A DNA stretch of 60,646 nt from Phycisphaerales bacterium (GTDB lineage Bacteria; Planctomycetota; Phycisphaerae; Phycisphaerales; SM1A02), in contig SIAR01000012.1 of NCBI GenBank assembly GCA_009691705.1, positions 1 through 60,646 of the forward strand, given 5' to 3'. The translations under genes were made by a program, and so were the position numbers. Shown piece by piece: positions 16,368 to 25,312 of this stretch (position 1 is its first letter; each line of letters starts with the position of its first letter). Below the pieces are notes generated by a model, which made no database searches, had not been told where the DNA came from, and worked only from the letters and a program-made list of their open reading frames with translations.

Positions 16368-17750
16368 ATGCTCACCGCCACGACCGCACCCGTGTTCACC
16401 AACATTCTTGAGATGATCGGCAACACTCCGATGCTCAAGATCACCCATCTTGACACTGGGCCCTGCGAACTTTTCGTCAAGCTCGAAAACCTGAATCCGG
16501 GGCAATCGATCAAGGATCGCATCGCCATCGCCATGATCGACTCAGCCGAGCGCTCTGGAAAACTCAAATCAGGTGGTCGCATCATCGAGGCAACCGCAGG
16601 AAACACAGGAATCGCACTCGCGCTCGTCGGCGCGCTCAAGGGATACCGCCTGACCGTGGTGATGCCCGACAAGATGAGCGACGAAAAGATGGCGCACTTG
16701 CGCGCGATGGGAGCCGAGGTCGTGCTCACCCGATCCGACGTTGCCAAGGGGCATCCCGAGTACTACCAAGACATGGCGCAGCGGATGGCAGACGAAGATC
16801 CGACATCTTTCTATGTGAATCAATTCGCCAATGAAGACAACAGCCGTGCGCACTTCGAGACGACTGGTCCAGAGATCTGGCAGCAGATGGATGGCCGCAT
16901 CGACGCATTTGTCGCCGGTGTTGGATCGGGCGGAACGGTCGCGGGCGTTGGCAAGTTTCTGAAGTCCCGCAATCCAGAGTGTCAGGTGATCTTGGCCGAT
17001 CCGCGGGGGTCGATTCTCGCGCCACTCGTGAATGAAGGAAAGACAGTGCCCGCCGGATCTTGGCTCGTTGAGGGAATCGGCGAAGATTTCGTGCCATCGA
17101 TTCTCGATCTCGCGGTGATCGACCGCGCCTACGCAGTGAGCGATGCCGAGGCGTTTGCCGCGGTGCGTGAATTGCTGCGCAGAGAAGGCATTCTTGCTGG
17201 ATCAAGTGTCGGAGTGCTAATGCACGCTGCCCTGCAATACTGCCGCGAGCAGAAGAGCGCCAAGCGCGTCGTCACCCTGATTTGCGATAGTGGCGCGAAA
17301 TATCTCTCGAAGATGTACAACGATTTCTGGATGCGCGACCAAGGGTTTCTTGCGCGCCCCAAGACGGGCGACCTGCGCGACCTCATCACCCGCCGTCACG
17401 ACCGCTCTGAAGACTTCGTGCTCGATCCAACAATGCCGCTAGCGCTGGCGATTCGACGCATGCGCATGTTCTCGGTGAGTCAATTGGCGGTGCTTGACGC
17501 GAGTGACGCGCTCGTCGGAATCCTGGACGAGAGCGATGTGTTGCTTGCGCTCGCGCGCGATGCGCAGGCGGGCACCGCGCCGGTGAGCGATTACATGACG
17601 AGCCGGGTGGAGACGATCCACCCAGCGAAGTCGACCGATGATCTCATGCCAATTTTTCGGTCCGACCGCGTTGCAGTCGTGCACGACGGCAAGGTTTTCT
17701 ACGGAATCATCACCAAGATCGACCTGATTCACTACTTGCGTCAACAGTGA
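16368..17750 (+). CDS. PLP-dependent cystathionine beta-synthase/cysteine synthase family enzyme with tandem CBS domains
   Basis: 460 residues. Residues 1-330 are the fold-type II PLP domain: the PLP lysine is Lys49 in NPGQSIKDR, the substrate loop is ATAGNTGIALALVG, and the phosphate-binding loop is GVGSGGTVAGVG. Residues about 345-460 form two CBS domains (SVSQLAVLDASDALVGILDESD; VAVVHDGKVFYGIITKIDL) that could bind adenosyl ligands and regulate activity. There is no haem-binding N-terminal extension. Likely reaction: serine or O-acetylserine plus homocysteine or sulfide; cystathionine beta-synthase is the best label, cysteine synthase the alternative. Confidence 0.86.
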   Translation: MLTATTAPVFTNILEMIGNTPMLKITHLDTGPCELFVKLENLNPGQSIKDRIAIAMIDSAERSGKLKSGGRIIEATAGNTGIALALVGALKGYRLTVVMPDKMSDEKMAHLRAMGAEVVLTRSDVAKGHPEYYQDMAQRMADEDPTSFYVNQFANEDNSRAHFETTGPEIWQQMDGRIDAFVAGVGSGGTVAGVGKFLKSRNPECQVILADPRGSILAPLVNEGKTVPAGSWLVEGIGEDFVPSILDLAVIDRAYAVSDAEAFAAVRELLRREGILAGSSVGVLMHAALQYCREQKSAKRVVTLICDSGAKYLSKMYNDFWMRDQGFLARPKTGDLRDLITRRHDRSEDFVLDPTMPLALAIRRMRMFSVSQLAVLDASDALVGILDESDVLLALARDAQAGTAPVSDYMTSRVETIHPAKSTDDLMPIFRSDRVAVVHDGKVFYGIITKIDLIHYLRQQ

Positions 17751-17823
17751 GATTCTGCAATACTTCGCCCCCCACCAACCTATGGTGGATCCATCCAAGC
17801 CGCTTTCTTCTGCGCCCGCGGGA

Positions 17824-17829
17824 GATAAT
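17824..17829 (+). promoter_or_regulatory. -10 hexamer for rplI
   Basis: GATAAT, five of six to consensus, 77 bases before the rplI ATG. No clear -35. Its leader of about 70 bases contrasts with the leaderless arrangement of most genes here. Confidence 0.4.
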
Positions 17830-17906
17830 CGCTGAGGCCCGGCGGCGCCTCTAACTCTCATCCGCAGAGCCTTCAACCGAAGTCTCTCCCGAAAGGACAC
17901 CGACTC

Positions 17907-18527
17907 ATGGCACGTAATCACGAACTCCTGCTTCTCGAAACGATCGAAAACCTCGGCCTCGTCGGCGATGTCGTCAAGGTTCGCGCTGGCTTTGCCCGCA
18001 ACTTCCTGCTGCCAAACGCGATGGCAGAAGCGCCAACCGCGGCGAAGATCGAGTCGCTCAAAGAATCCCGCAAGATCGCTCAGGCTGAAGTTTCAAAGCA
18101 ACGCGCCGAGCGCGAAGCTGTGATCGCTCGCCTCGAAGGAATCACAATCACCCTCGTTCGCGCCTGCAACGATCAAGGAGTGCTATACGGAGCCGTCACG
18201 CAGCGCGACATCAGCGACCAACTCGTCACCGATGGATATGGCATCGACATGCGCGCCGTTCGCTTGGCCAATCCAGTGCGCCGCGTCGGAAGCCAGCAAG
18301 TCACGATTCAGTTCGGACGCGACCTTATTGCTGAAATCACCGTTACGGTCAAGCCTGATCGGATCATCGAACTCGAGACCGCCCACACACCAAGCAAGGC
18401 TTCCCAGTCCGACGATGAGTCGGGCGAGGGCAGCGTTCAGGACGAGGCTCCCGCCGCTGACGCGGATGAGACAAAGTCTGAGCGTGGCACCAAGAGTGCC
18501 CGCAAGGGTCGCGAGAAAAAGTCCTGA
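17907..18527 (+). CDS. rplI: 50S ribosomal protein L9 with charged C-terminal extension
   Basis: Residues 1-50 are the N-terminal L9 domain (LLLLETIENLGLVGDVVKVRAGFARNFLLPNAMA, shortened here in meaning to the GDVVKVRAGFARNFLLP signature), then the long connecting helix, then the C-terminal domain to about residue 155. The last 50 residues are an acidic then basic tail (DDESGEG to GREKKS) beyond the usual 150 residues. AAAGGA at 17892-17897 is a clear Shine-Dalgarno sequence. It is not next to rpsF, rpsR or ssb, its usual partners. Confidence 0.94.
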   Translation: MARNHELLLLETIENLGLVGDVVKVRAGFARNFLLPNAMAEAPTAAKIESLKESRKIAQAEVSKQRAEREAVIARLEGITITLVRACNDQGVLYGAVTQRDISDQLVTDGYGIDMRAVRLANPVRRVGSQQVTIQFGRDLIAEITVTVKPDRIIELETAHTPSKASQSDDESGEGSVQDEAPAADADETKSERGTKSARKGREKKS

Positions 18528-18715
18528 GGTGGATCGTTTCGCTCGGTAAAGGCTCGTCATTCTTCGCGGCACAAAATCCACAGGACAACTGTGCACTTTG
18601 TCGATTGATTACTTCAGCGACATTGGTAGGTTCTCCTGTTGTGTGATGTCGCTCCGCCGCGCCTGCACGGACTTGCAGCCATGCATGACACTCATTTCAT
18701 GGAGGATCGCGACTC

Positions 18716-19099
18716 ATGACTCGAACGAACGTCACCGCGACCCGTGAGATCCTTCCTGAAACGCGACGCTCGCTCACGCACAAGTTTTCGATCGCGAATT
18801 ATGAGGGGTATCTGACGGTTGGACTCTTTCCAGACGGTCGCCCGGGCGAGATCTTCATCAAGATGAGCAAAGAGGGATCGACCCTCTCGGGACTCATCCA
18901 GGGATTCTGCCGTGCCTTCAGCCTTTCGCTGCAACATGGTCTCTCTTTAGGGGATGCCGCCGAGCGTTTTCGCGGAATGCGCTTCGAACCACTTGGCGCG
19001 ACGAGCAATCCTGAAATCCCGGAATGCTCAAGCATTCTGGATTACGTCGCCCGTTTTCTCGAGCGACACTACGGTCAGTCAAGCCAAACTCTTCACTGA
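18716..19099 (+). CDS. Stand-alone C-terminal (TSCPD-type) domain of B12-dependent ribonucleotide reductase
   Basis: 127 residues that match the C-terminal segment of NrdJ-type reductases: RRSLTHKFSIANYEGYLTV, GLFPDGRPGEIFIKM, SKEGSTLSGL, RFEPLGATSNPEI and SILDYVARFL follow the order seen in full-length enzymes. The catalytic barrel is absent, and no reductase gene is nearby. GGAGG at 18701-18705 is a Shine-Dalgarno sequence 10 bases before the ATG. Such fragments may act as a separate subunit (compare the split NrdJa/NrdJb of Pseudomonas) or as a regulator; the role is not known to me. It converges on mfd with a 7-base overlap. No cobalamin riboswitch is apparent upstream. Confidence 0.75.
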   Translation: MTRTNVTATREILPETRRSLTHKFSIANYEGYLTVGLFPDGRPGEIFIKMSKEGSTLSGLIQGFCRAFSLSLQHGLSLGDAAERFRGMRFEPLGATSNPEIPECSSILDYVARFLERHYGQSSQTLH

Positions 19100-22000
19100 G
19101 CGGACGGGGCGTGGGCGCGGCGAAGGCGGGCCACCAAGTCTTTGGCGAGTGGTGATTCCGACTGCATATCTGTCGTTGGCCGCCAATAGACATCAATGAT
19201 TCCGTTGGCATCGGGCACCCCCACCGTGCGCACGGTTCCTTTGCTACCGCGCAGCATGTGATGCACGCTCTGCGGAGCTGTGGTGCGAACAATGACATCC
19301 AACTCGCGCCGCAGAATCGAGTGGATGCCAAGCAGTGTGCAGAGCAAACGAATCTCTGTGAGCAGAAAGAACTCTGCGCTGACCAGCGGCGGCTCGCCAT
19401 ACGCGTTCTCAATGTCACGCAGGATGGCGGCCAGTTCGTCGGCGGTTGTCGCATCTGCAACGCGCCGGTACGCCTCGAGCCTGCGCCGATCACTAACGAC
19501 ATAACTCTTGGGGATCGATCCCACCAATCCAATGTCGATCAAGGTGTCGAGTGGCACAATCTGAGGCTCGCAGCGCATCTCACGCACCGACTGGTCGAGC
19601 ATCTTGCAGTAGAGCTCGTATCCCACGGCGGCGATGTGGCCCGATTGCTCGCTGCCGAGCAGGTTGCCCGCACCGCGAATCTCGAGATCGCGTACAGCGA
19701 TGCGAAATCCAGCCCCGAGCATTGAGTAGTCCTCGATCGCGCGAAGCCGCTTCATCGCATCAGGGGCGACGGGGCGATCCTGGGGCAGCAACAAGTAGCA
19801 GTAGGCGCGGTGACTCGATCTGCCAACGCGACCACGCAGTTGATGCAACTCAGAGAGACCAAAGCGGTGGGCATCGTCGATGATCATCGTGTTGGCTGTT
19901 GCAATATCGATGCCGCTCTCGATGATCGTCGTCGAGACAAGAATGTCTGCCTCTCGGCGCATAAAGGTGCGCATGACTTGCTCGAGTTCGCCGTCTGCCA
20001 TCTGCCCATGGCCGATCACAATGCGGGCATCGGGGGCGAGTCGGCGCACATCATCGGCGGCAGACTCGATGTCATGCACCCGGTTGTGCACCCAGAAAAC
20101 CTGCCCTTCGCGGGCAAGCTCGCGGCGAATCGCGCCAGCAAGTCGCTCGCTGTCCCATGGCATCACCTCAGTCACTATCGCGCGGCGATCGGGGGGAGGA
20201 GTGGTGAGACTCGAGATATCGCGCAGTCCAAGCATCGCCATATGCAGCGTTCTTGGGATCGGTGTGGCACTGAGCGTGAGGACATCGGCGGTGAGACGAA
20301 ACTCAAAGAATCGTTGCTTGTGTTCGACGCCAAAACGCTGCTCTTCATCGATAACAACTAGTCCGAGGTCGTGAAAGCGCACATCCTTCGAGAGCAAGCG
20401 GTGCGTTCCGATGACAATGTCGACCGATCCTTTGGCGAGTCGATCGAGCACCTCGCGAACCTCGCGGTCGTTCTTGAAGCGACTCACTCCCTCGACAACA
20501 AACGGATAGGCGCGCAGTCGATCTCGAAAGGTGCGCTCGTGCTGCTCGGCGAGCACGGTTGTTGGCACAAGTATCGCGACCTGCCGTCCGGCATCAACTG
20601 CCTTGAATGCTGCGCGCAGAGCGACTTCGGTCTTGCCGAACCCGACGTCGCCACAGACAAGACGATCCATTGGACGGGGCTTTTGCATATCGCGCTTTGC
20701 AGCGGCGATCGCCGTGACTTGATCGTCGGTCTCGACAAACGGAAACTCTGCTTCAAATTCTCCCTGCCACTTTGAATCTTCGGGATAGGCGATTCCAGCG
20801 GTCGACTCGCGCACCGCTTGCACACGAATGAGTTCTCCTGCCAGATCGCGCACCGCTTCGGCGACGTCTTCCTTCTGCTTCTTCCAGCGGCGACCCCCGA
20901 GCGCAGAGAGCGGCGGGCGAATAGACCCCGCCCCCACATAGCGCTGCACAAGCGCGACCTTGCTAGCAGGAACATGCAGCAGCGATCCACCGAGATACTC
21001 GAGCGTTAGGTACTCCTCGTCTGAAGAAGATGGACGCTCGCGCTCGGCGAGTTGGGTGAGTCCGTGATACTTCGCGATGCCGTGATCGCGGTGTACGACG
21101 TAATCCCCAGGCTCAAAGAAGAGGAATGCATCGCGCGCCCGCCCTGCACCAGTGGGCGGAGTTGCGACTGACCGACGCCGCGCACCAAATCGGTTGAGCA
21201 CCTCATGCCAAGGAACTACAGCCAATGATTCTGGCGCCTTTTCGGTCCAAACAAATCCGCGGTGCAGATGCCGCGCCTCGGTCGTGACGACCGCTGCGCG
21301 CGGGAGCGGTGCGATGAGCTCTGCCGCCCGCGAGAGGTCTCCTGCTGTTTCGCAGAGCACAGTTGTCAGATGCAGACTTGCGAGTCGCGCCAGGTCATCC
21401 ATCGCGGCGGGTACAGCCTCTGAGAATTGCAACAGCGCTTCGATCGGAAGTTGCACTGTGCGCGCCGGGTTGGCAGCTTGCACAAGTGTGCCCATCTCGA
21501 CTGTGCGGGCACACCGCCCATGCAGATCGCGCAGGGTGTCTGGCCAGGGCACAATTCCGCAACCATCGTTCAGTCGATCTTGATAGCCGCGCGCCTGCTC
21601 CGAAATCTCTGCGCCTTCGCTGATGATCAAGATCGTGCGGGCATCGAGGCGGGATGTGATGGGTTGCACGCGCTGAGCGTCAAAGAGCCCACCCGCTCGA
21701 ATGAGATCGACCGACTCGATCTGACGATCGCTTGCCTGCGTCGAGAGATCGACTTCGAAAATGCGCTCAATCTCATCCCCCATCGCGTCGATGCGCACGG
21801 GGGTGAGTGCTCCCACCGGAAAGACATCAAGGATCCCACCGCGCACGGCGAAACTTCCCGGCGATTCTGCACAGGACATTCGCTCGTAACCCCCCTGAGC
21901 GAGCCACTGCAGCAGAGCATCGCGTGACAACGTCGTGCCCTGCGCGATCGTCATGATCACGGTGTTCATCTCGTTGGCCGCTGGCACTCCCTGCATCAGC

Positions 22001-22374
22001 GCCGTCACCGGAGCGACGAGCACCGCTGGTGCCACACCTGCGTCGAGGGCGCGAAGCACGCGCACCCGCTCACCAAACTGCTCGGCGACCTCTTGACCGG
22101 CGAACGTTGACTCGAGCGCAGGCAGATGCGCGCAAGCGATTCCAAGCCCGATCAGTTCAGCTACCGCTTCTTCTGCGTCGTCGCGGTGCGCCGTCACAAA
22201 CAGGATTGGTGCGCCAACGCGCAACGCGATCGCGCCCGCCACAACAGTCGAGCTTGATCCAGCACTTGCGCACAGCGCTATTGGAAGTTTGTCAGAACGA
22301 TCGTGAAGAAGTGCGGTGACTCGGTCGAGTGCCTTTGATGCGCAAATGCGTTGAAACCAATCCATACATGTCAC
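19093..22374 (-). CDS. mfd: Transcription-repair coupling factor
   Basis: Removes RNA polymerase stalled at lesions and recruits UvrA. 1093 residues: UvrB-homology region at the N-terminus (FAVRGGILDVFPVGA), the RNA-polymerase-interacting domain near residues 415-480 (FFEPGDYVVHRDHGIAKYHG), RecG-like translocase motor with Walker A GDVGFGKTE near 575 and DEEQRFG near 677, SATPIPRTL, then the TRG motif region and the UvrA-binding-blocking C-terminal domain. The GTG at 22374 overlaps the ComEA-like stop by 4 bases; an ATG three codons later is an alternative. Confidence 0.96.
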   Translation of the reverse strand: MTCMDWFQRICASKALDRVTALLHDRSDKLPIALCASAGSSSTVVAGAIALRVGAPILFVTAHRDDAEEAVAELIGLGIACAHLPALESTFAGQEVAEQFGERVRVLRALDAGVAPAVLVAPVTALMQGVPAANEMNTVIMTIAQGTTLSRDALLQWLAQGGYERMSCAESPGSFAVRGGILDVFPVGALTPVRIDAMGDEIERIFEVDLSTQASDRQIESVDLIRAGGLFDAQRVQPITSRLDARTILIISEGAEISEQARGYQDRLNDGCGIVPWPDTLRDLHGRCARTVEMGTLVQAANPARTVQLPIEALLQFSEAVPAAMDDLARLASLHLTTVLCETAGDLSRAAELIAPLPRAAVVTTEARHLHRGFVWTEKAPESLAVVPWHEVLNRFGARRRSVATPPTGAGRARDAFLFFEPGDYVVHRDHGIAKYHGLTQLAERERPSSSDEEYLTLEYLGGSLLHVPASKVALVQRYVGAGSIRPPLSALGGRRWKKQKEDVAEAVRDLAGELIRVQAVRESTAGIAYPEDSKWQGEFEAEFPFVETDDQVTAIAAAKRDMQKPRPMDRLVCGDVGFGKTEVALRAAFKAVDAGRQVAILVPTTVLAEQHERTFRDRLRAYPFVVEGVSRFKNDREVREVLDRLAKGSVDIVIGTHRLLSKDVRFHDLGLVVIDEEQRFGVEHKQRFFEFRLTADVLTLSATPIPRTLHMAMLGLRDISSLTTPPPDRRAIVTEVMPWDSERLAGAIRRELAREGQVFWVHNRVHDIESAADDVRRLAPDARIVIGHGQMADGELEQVMRTFMRREADILVSTTIIESGIDIATANTMIIDDAHRFGLSELHQLRGRVGRSSHRAYCYLLLPQDRPVAPDAMKRLRAIEDYSMLGAGFRIAVRDLEIRGAGNLLGSEQSGHIAAVGYELYCKMLDQSVREMRCEPQIVPLDTLIDIGLVGSIPKSYVVSDRRRLEAYRRVADATTADELAAILRDIENAYGEPPLVSAEFFLLTEIRLLCTLLGIHSILRRELDVIVRTTAPQSVHHMLRGSKGTVRTVGVPDANGIIDVYWRPTTDMQSESPLAKDLVARLRRAHAPSAQ

Positions 22375-22718
22375 CGCGTCGTGAGATCAACTCGAACGAA
22401 TGGCGCAACGCCTTGTGAAATGGCACCGCCGATTCCTTTGACGCGGCGAAGAGCGGCAACGTTTTCGAAGTCGCCGCGTTTCGATCGATCGTCGATAATG
22501 CGCGCGGCAAGCGCTGGACCGACTCCTGGCAAGAGCGCGAGTTCAGCTGCATCCGCGCGATTGATGTCGATCCGAAATGTAAGTGGCTCGTCGCACGGCG
22601 CGGGTGCGAGGCGCTGCCACACAAGCGCGCCGAGTGCAGGCAAGAGAAGCACCCCTGCGAGTAGCGCAACGAGCGTCGTTGTGCGCGGCGAGAGTCGAAG
22701 CGCCCAGCGGCGGCTCAC
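22371..22718 (-). CDS. Membrane-anchored helix-hairpin-helix (ComEA-like) protein
   Basis: 115 residues: a short basic N-terminus, one transmembrane segment (TTLVALLAGVLLLPALGALV), and a helix-hairpin-helix pair typical of ComEA (FRIDINRADAAELALLPGV, GPALAARIIDDR, LRRVKGIGGA). It probably binds double-stranded DNA on the outer face of the inner membrane. The GTG at 22718 overlaps the upstream stop by 4 bases; a longer start at 22763 lies inside the upstream gene. Sits between a GH10-like gene and mfd in one transcription unit. Confidence 0.85.
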   Translation of the reverse strand: MSRRWALRLSPRTTTLVALLAGVLLLPALGALVWQRLAPAPCDEPLTFRIDINRADAAELALLPGVGPALAARIIDDRSKRGDFENVAALRRVKGIGGAISQGVAPFVRVDLTTR

Positions 22719-24220
22719 GAAGGCTTCCCCTCTTTGCGTAAGGCGGTTTCTGGAGGGTGCCATGGGCCGATGGGAGTGCGCAGTGCCTTGCGAACACTCA
22801 GCAATGTGGGAAGTGTCGCCTTCACTTTTTTCGCGCGGTCGATCACGCCGTATGGAGGTTGGGTCGACTCTCCATCAACGAGCCGATGCCAGAGCACCAT
22901 CTCGACGTGCGGTTTCGACATTGCAATTGAAAAGAGTCGACTCGCCCAAATCGCTTGCGACTTTTCAGACCACGGCGCGCGCCAGAATCCGCTCGCCGCG
23001 CCGACCGATGCGCTGGGAGCGCCAATCTCAACAAAGACTGGTTTGCGAAATGGGATGTAACTATCGAGCAGCGCCGAAACCTGCAGCAAGTCGCGCGCGA
23101 CCCGGCCGCTAGTCGCCTCACCCATGACAAGTTGCAAGAGCAGGCAGTCCAAATGAATTCCGTCATTTGCCAGAGCATCGACCAGCGCGCGTGGCGTGAT
23201 CGCGCCAGTGTGGCTCGCAACATCTTGACCGAACGGTTCAACGATCTCGATTAGCGTTGGAACATCTTTGCGCGCTTGCCGCACGCCGACGGTCGACCTG
23301 CGCGCGATCTCAACCATCTCGTCGACGCTGAGCGGCCACCACGCATTGTCATTGAGACCCGCTGCCACGTCCCACATTCCAACCCGACCGGCGAGTGCCT
23401 TGCCAGCCGCTTGTGAAAACTTCCAGACCCCTTCGCGCAGTGCAGAAAACTCGCCGCGCTTGGCCTCGACCCATGCTGGCATTGCCCCAGGACGCAAATC
23501 GACAATTGGTCCGGCAAGTACGGTGCGACCATTGGTTGCGGCCCAATCGATCCACGTCTCGACCGTTGAGAAGTCGAATACTCCAGGGGTGCGTTCGATC
23601 TCACTCCAACGCAGTGGAATGTTGATCATGTCAAAGGCTGCAATGGTCTCTGCGACTGCTGCCGGCTTGACTCGAGTCTCAATCCGAACTCCCAATACCA
23701 ATGTCGACGCAGGCTTCTTGCCATATCGACGGTGCATCAAGATCTGCGCGTGCGCGACTGCCAGACGCTCGCTCGCCTTGAGACCAGCCACGAGTGCCTT
23801 ACAGCTGAGCGCATCTGCTTGCGCCGAGTCTTGCGTTGTCATTGCCGCAGTGAAATGCAATCGCGCTTCATTCCACTGCGCGAGCGCCTCGCTTGCGGCG
23901 GGGTGATCCCAAATTTGCCAGTCTTCACATTTGGCGATGAACTGTTTGATGCGGTGACGGGCGAGTTCGAGGGTGAGGCTGTATGGCTCTTCGCGTTGCT
24001 CGAGCAAACAGGTCGGAATCGCGAGTCGCCCCATCTCTTTGGTCTCGCACTCAAGCGTGAGCGCCGCCGCCCGACCATTGGGCGGATGGCACTCCACGAC
24101 TCCGTTGGAATGGGTGATGCGTCCCGCCACTGACTGATCGTTCACACCCATGAGATAGGCGCGGGCGACGTCGATTGCGAAAGGAGTCCCCTCGCGTTGC
24201 AGAAAAGAAAAGCGCAGCAT
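22715..24220 (-). CDS. GH10-like TIM-barrel protein, probably catalytically altered
   Basis: 501 residues. The N-terminal 160 residues form a beta-rich then helical module; from about residue 165 a GH10 xylanase-like barrel is recognisable (MINIPLRWSEIERTPGVFDF, RTVLAGPIVDLRPGAMPAWV, GKALAGRVGMWDVAAGLND). In true GH10 enzymes the last motif reads W-D-V-V-N-E with Glu as acid/base; here that Glu position is not acidic. A possible nucleophile-strand glutamate remains in KPVFVEIG. There is no signal peptide. It may be a carbohydrate-binding or reassigned enzyme. TACACT sits 11 bases before the ATG. Confidence 0.65.
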   Translation of the reverse strand: MLRFSFLQREGTPFAIDVARAYLMGVNDQSVAGRITHSNGVVECHPPNGRAAALTLECETKEMGRLAIPTCLLEQREEPYSLTLELARHRIKQFIAKCEDWQIWDHPAASEALAQWNEARLHFTAAMTTQDSAQADALSCKALVAGLKASERLAVAHAQILMHRRYGKKPASTLVLGVRIETRVKPAAVAETIAAFDMINIPLRWSEIERTPGVFDFSTVETWIDWAATNGRTVLAGPIVDLRPGAMPAWVEAKRGEFSALREGVWKFSQAAGKALAGRVGMWDVAAGLNDNAWWPLSVDEMVEIARRSTVGVRQARKDVPTLIEIVEPFGQDVASHTGAITPRALVDALANDGIHLDCLLLQLVMGEATSGRVARDLLQVSALLDSYIPFRKPVFVEIGAPSASVGAASGFWRAPWSEKSQAIWASRLFSIAMSKPHVEMVLWHRLVDGESTQPPYGVIDRAKKVKATLPTLLSVRKALRTPIGPWHPPETALRKEGKPS

Positions 24221-24231
24221 GAACGCTGGTG

Positions 24232-24237
24232 AGTGTA
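24232..24237 (-). promoter_or_regulatory. -10-like hexamer for the GH10-like/comEA/mfd operon
   Basis: TACACT on the minus strand, 11 bases before the ATG at 24220. Confidence 0.4.
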
Positions 24238-24293
24238 TCGCTCACACTGCCACACCCGATGTTCACTGCCATTGCGCATGGTGCGGTGATCTC

Positions 24294-24299
24294 TACACT
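24294..24299 (+). promoter_or_regulatory. -10-like hexamer for purC
   Basis: TACACT, 6 bases before the ATG at 24306; TTGCGC 16 bases upstream (24272-24277) is a fair -35. Confidence 0.55.
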
Positions 24300-24305
24300 T
24301 CGAAG

Positions 24306-25250
24306 ATGCCGATGCCGACTGATGACGCCGTGTTCGAGACGCATCTTCCATTGCGCGGTCGCCGCCAAGGAAAGGTTCGCGAGGTCTACGACCTTGCACC
24401 TGATGCGCAGGGACCTCGGCTTTTGCTCGTCGCATCTGACCGCGTTTCGGCATTTGACGTGGTGATGCCGACTGCGATCCCTGGAAAGGGTCGACTCTTG
24501 ACGGCAATTGCTTCGGGATGGTTCGAGTTTCTGCGGGGTCAATCGCTCGTGAAGGACCATCTTCTTTCGACCGACGTTGAGCAGATTTCTGGGATCGATG
24601 AACCAACGCGCGCCGCACTGCGTGGTCGATCGATGATCTGCCGCGCCGCGCAGGTCGTTCCCATTGAGTGCGTGGCGCGTGGGTACCTCGCCGGCAGTGG
24701 TTGGAATGAGTATCAAGCGAGCGCAACGGTCTGTGGAGTCAAGCTCCCCGCTGGTCTGCGCCAATGCGAGCGACTTCCAGAGCCGATTTTTACTCCAGCG
24801 ACCAAAGCAGCGCATGGTCATGATGAGAACGTCTCGTTCGAACAGGCCAGCGCCAGTGTTGGCCAGTCGTTGATGGCTCGCCTGCGCGAAATCACACTGC
24901 GCACATACACCGTTGCCGCGGCGCACGCTCTCGAGCGCGGAGTGATTCTTGCGGACACCAAATTCGAGTTTGGATTCGCACTCGATCGAAGTGGATCTCC
25001 CACCGAAGAACTCATCTTGGTCGACGAAGTGCTCACGCCAGATTCGAGTCGCTACTGGCCGGTTGCGGGATACGCGCCGGGAGGCGATCAACCAAGTTTC
25101 GACAAACAGTTCTTGCGCAATTGGCTCGTGACGCTAGTTGAGTCAGGGGCGTGGGACAAAAATGCGCCGGGTCCTGAAGTTCCTGCGGAAATTGTTTCGG
25201 GAACCCGCGCCCGCTACGAAGAGGCGTACGAGCGACTGTTCGCGAAGTAG
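24306..25250 (+). CDS. purC: Phosphoribosylaminoimidazole-succinocarboxamide synthase
   Basis: Joins CAIR and aspartate in purine synthesis, using ATP. 314 residues. GKVREVYDL, LLLVASDRVSAFDVVMP, IPGKGRLLTAIASGWF, PIECVARGYLAGSGW and LILVDEVLTPDSSRYWP are the family signatures in order. The ATG at 24306 was chosen over an open frame from 24219 because family similarity begins within the first residues and a TACACT hexamer precedes it by 6 bases. It resembles the longer eukaryote-type/proteobacterial PurC subgroup. Convergent with folD. Confidence 0.95.
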   Translation: MPMPTDDAVFETHLPLRGRRQGKVREVYDLAPDAQGPRLLLVASDRVSAFDVVMPTAIPGKGRLLTAIASGWFEFLRGQSLVKDHLLSTDVEQISGIDEPTRAALRGRSMICRAAQVVPIECVARGYLAGSGWNEYQASATVCGVKLPAGLRQCERLPEPIFTPATKAAHGHDENVSFEQASASVGQSLMARLREITLRTYTVAAAHALERGVILADTKFEFGFALDRSGSPTEELILVDEVLTPDSSRYWPVAGYAPGGDQPSFDKQFLRNWLVTLVESGAWDKNAPGPEVPAEIVSGTRARYEEAYERLFAK

Positions 25251-25258
25251 CGATTCGC

Positions 25259-25312
25259 GCAGCGGATGCGCTCAACGCAGCGGATGCGCTCAACGCAGCG
25301 GATGCGCTCAAC
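25259..25312 (+). repeat. Three tandem copies of an 18-bp repeat between purC and folD
   Basis: Exact unit GCAGCGGATGCGCTCAAC at 25259-25276, 25277-25294 and 25295-25312, followed by a partial fourth copy (GCAGCG). It lies at the junction of two convergent genes; the folD stop falls inside the third copy. Each unit contains AGCG-GATG-CGCT, a small stem. Confidence 0.9.

Noticed and set aside
17772-17788. Hairpin CCACCA/TGGTGG after the cystathionine beta-synthase-like gene
   Set aside because: Only 6 bp with no T-tract; too weak to call a terminator.
18616-18653. Inverted repeat AGCGACAT/ATGTCGCT as a riboswitch or terminator
   Set aside because: The 8-bp arms are 22 bases apart with no T-run and no recognisable ligand-binding core; cobalamin riboswitch elements were looked for and not seen.
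25259-25312. Short direct repeats as a CRISPR array
   Set aside because: The 18-bp units are contiguous with no spacers, and no cas gene is present.
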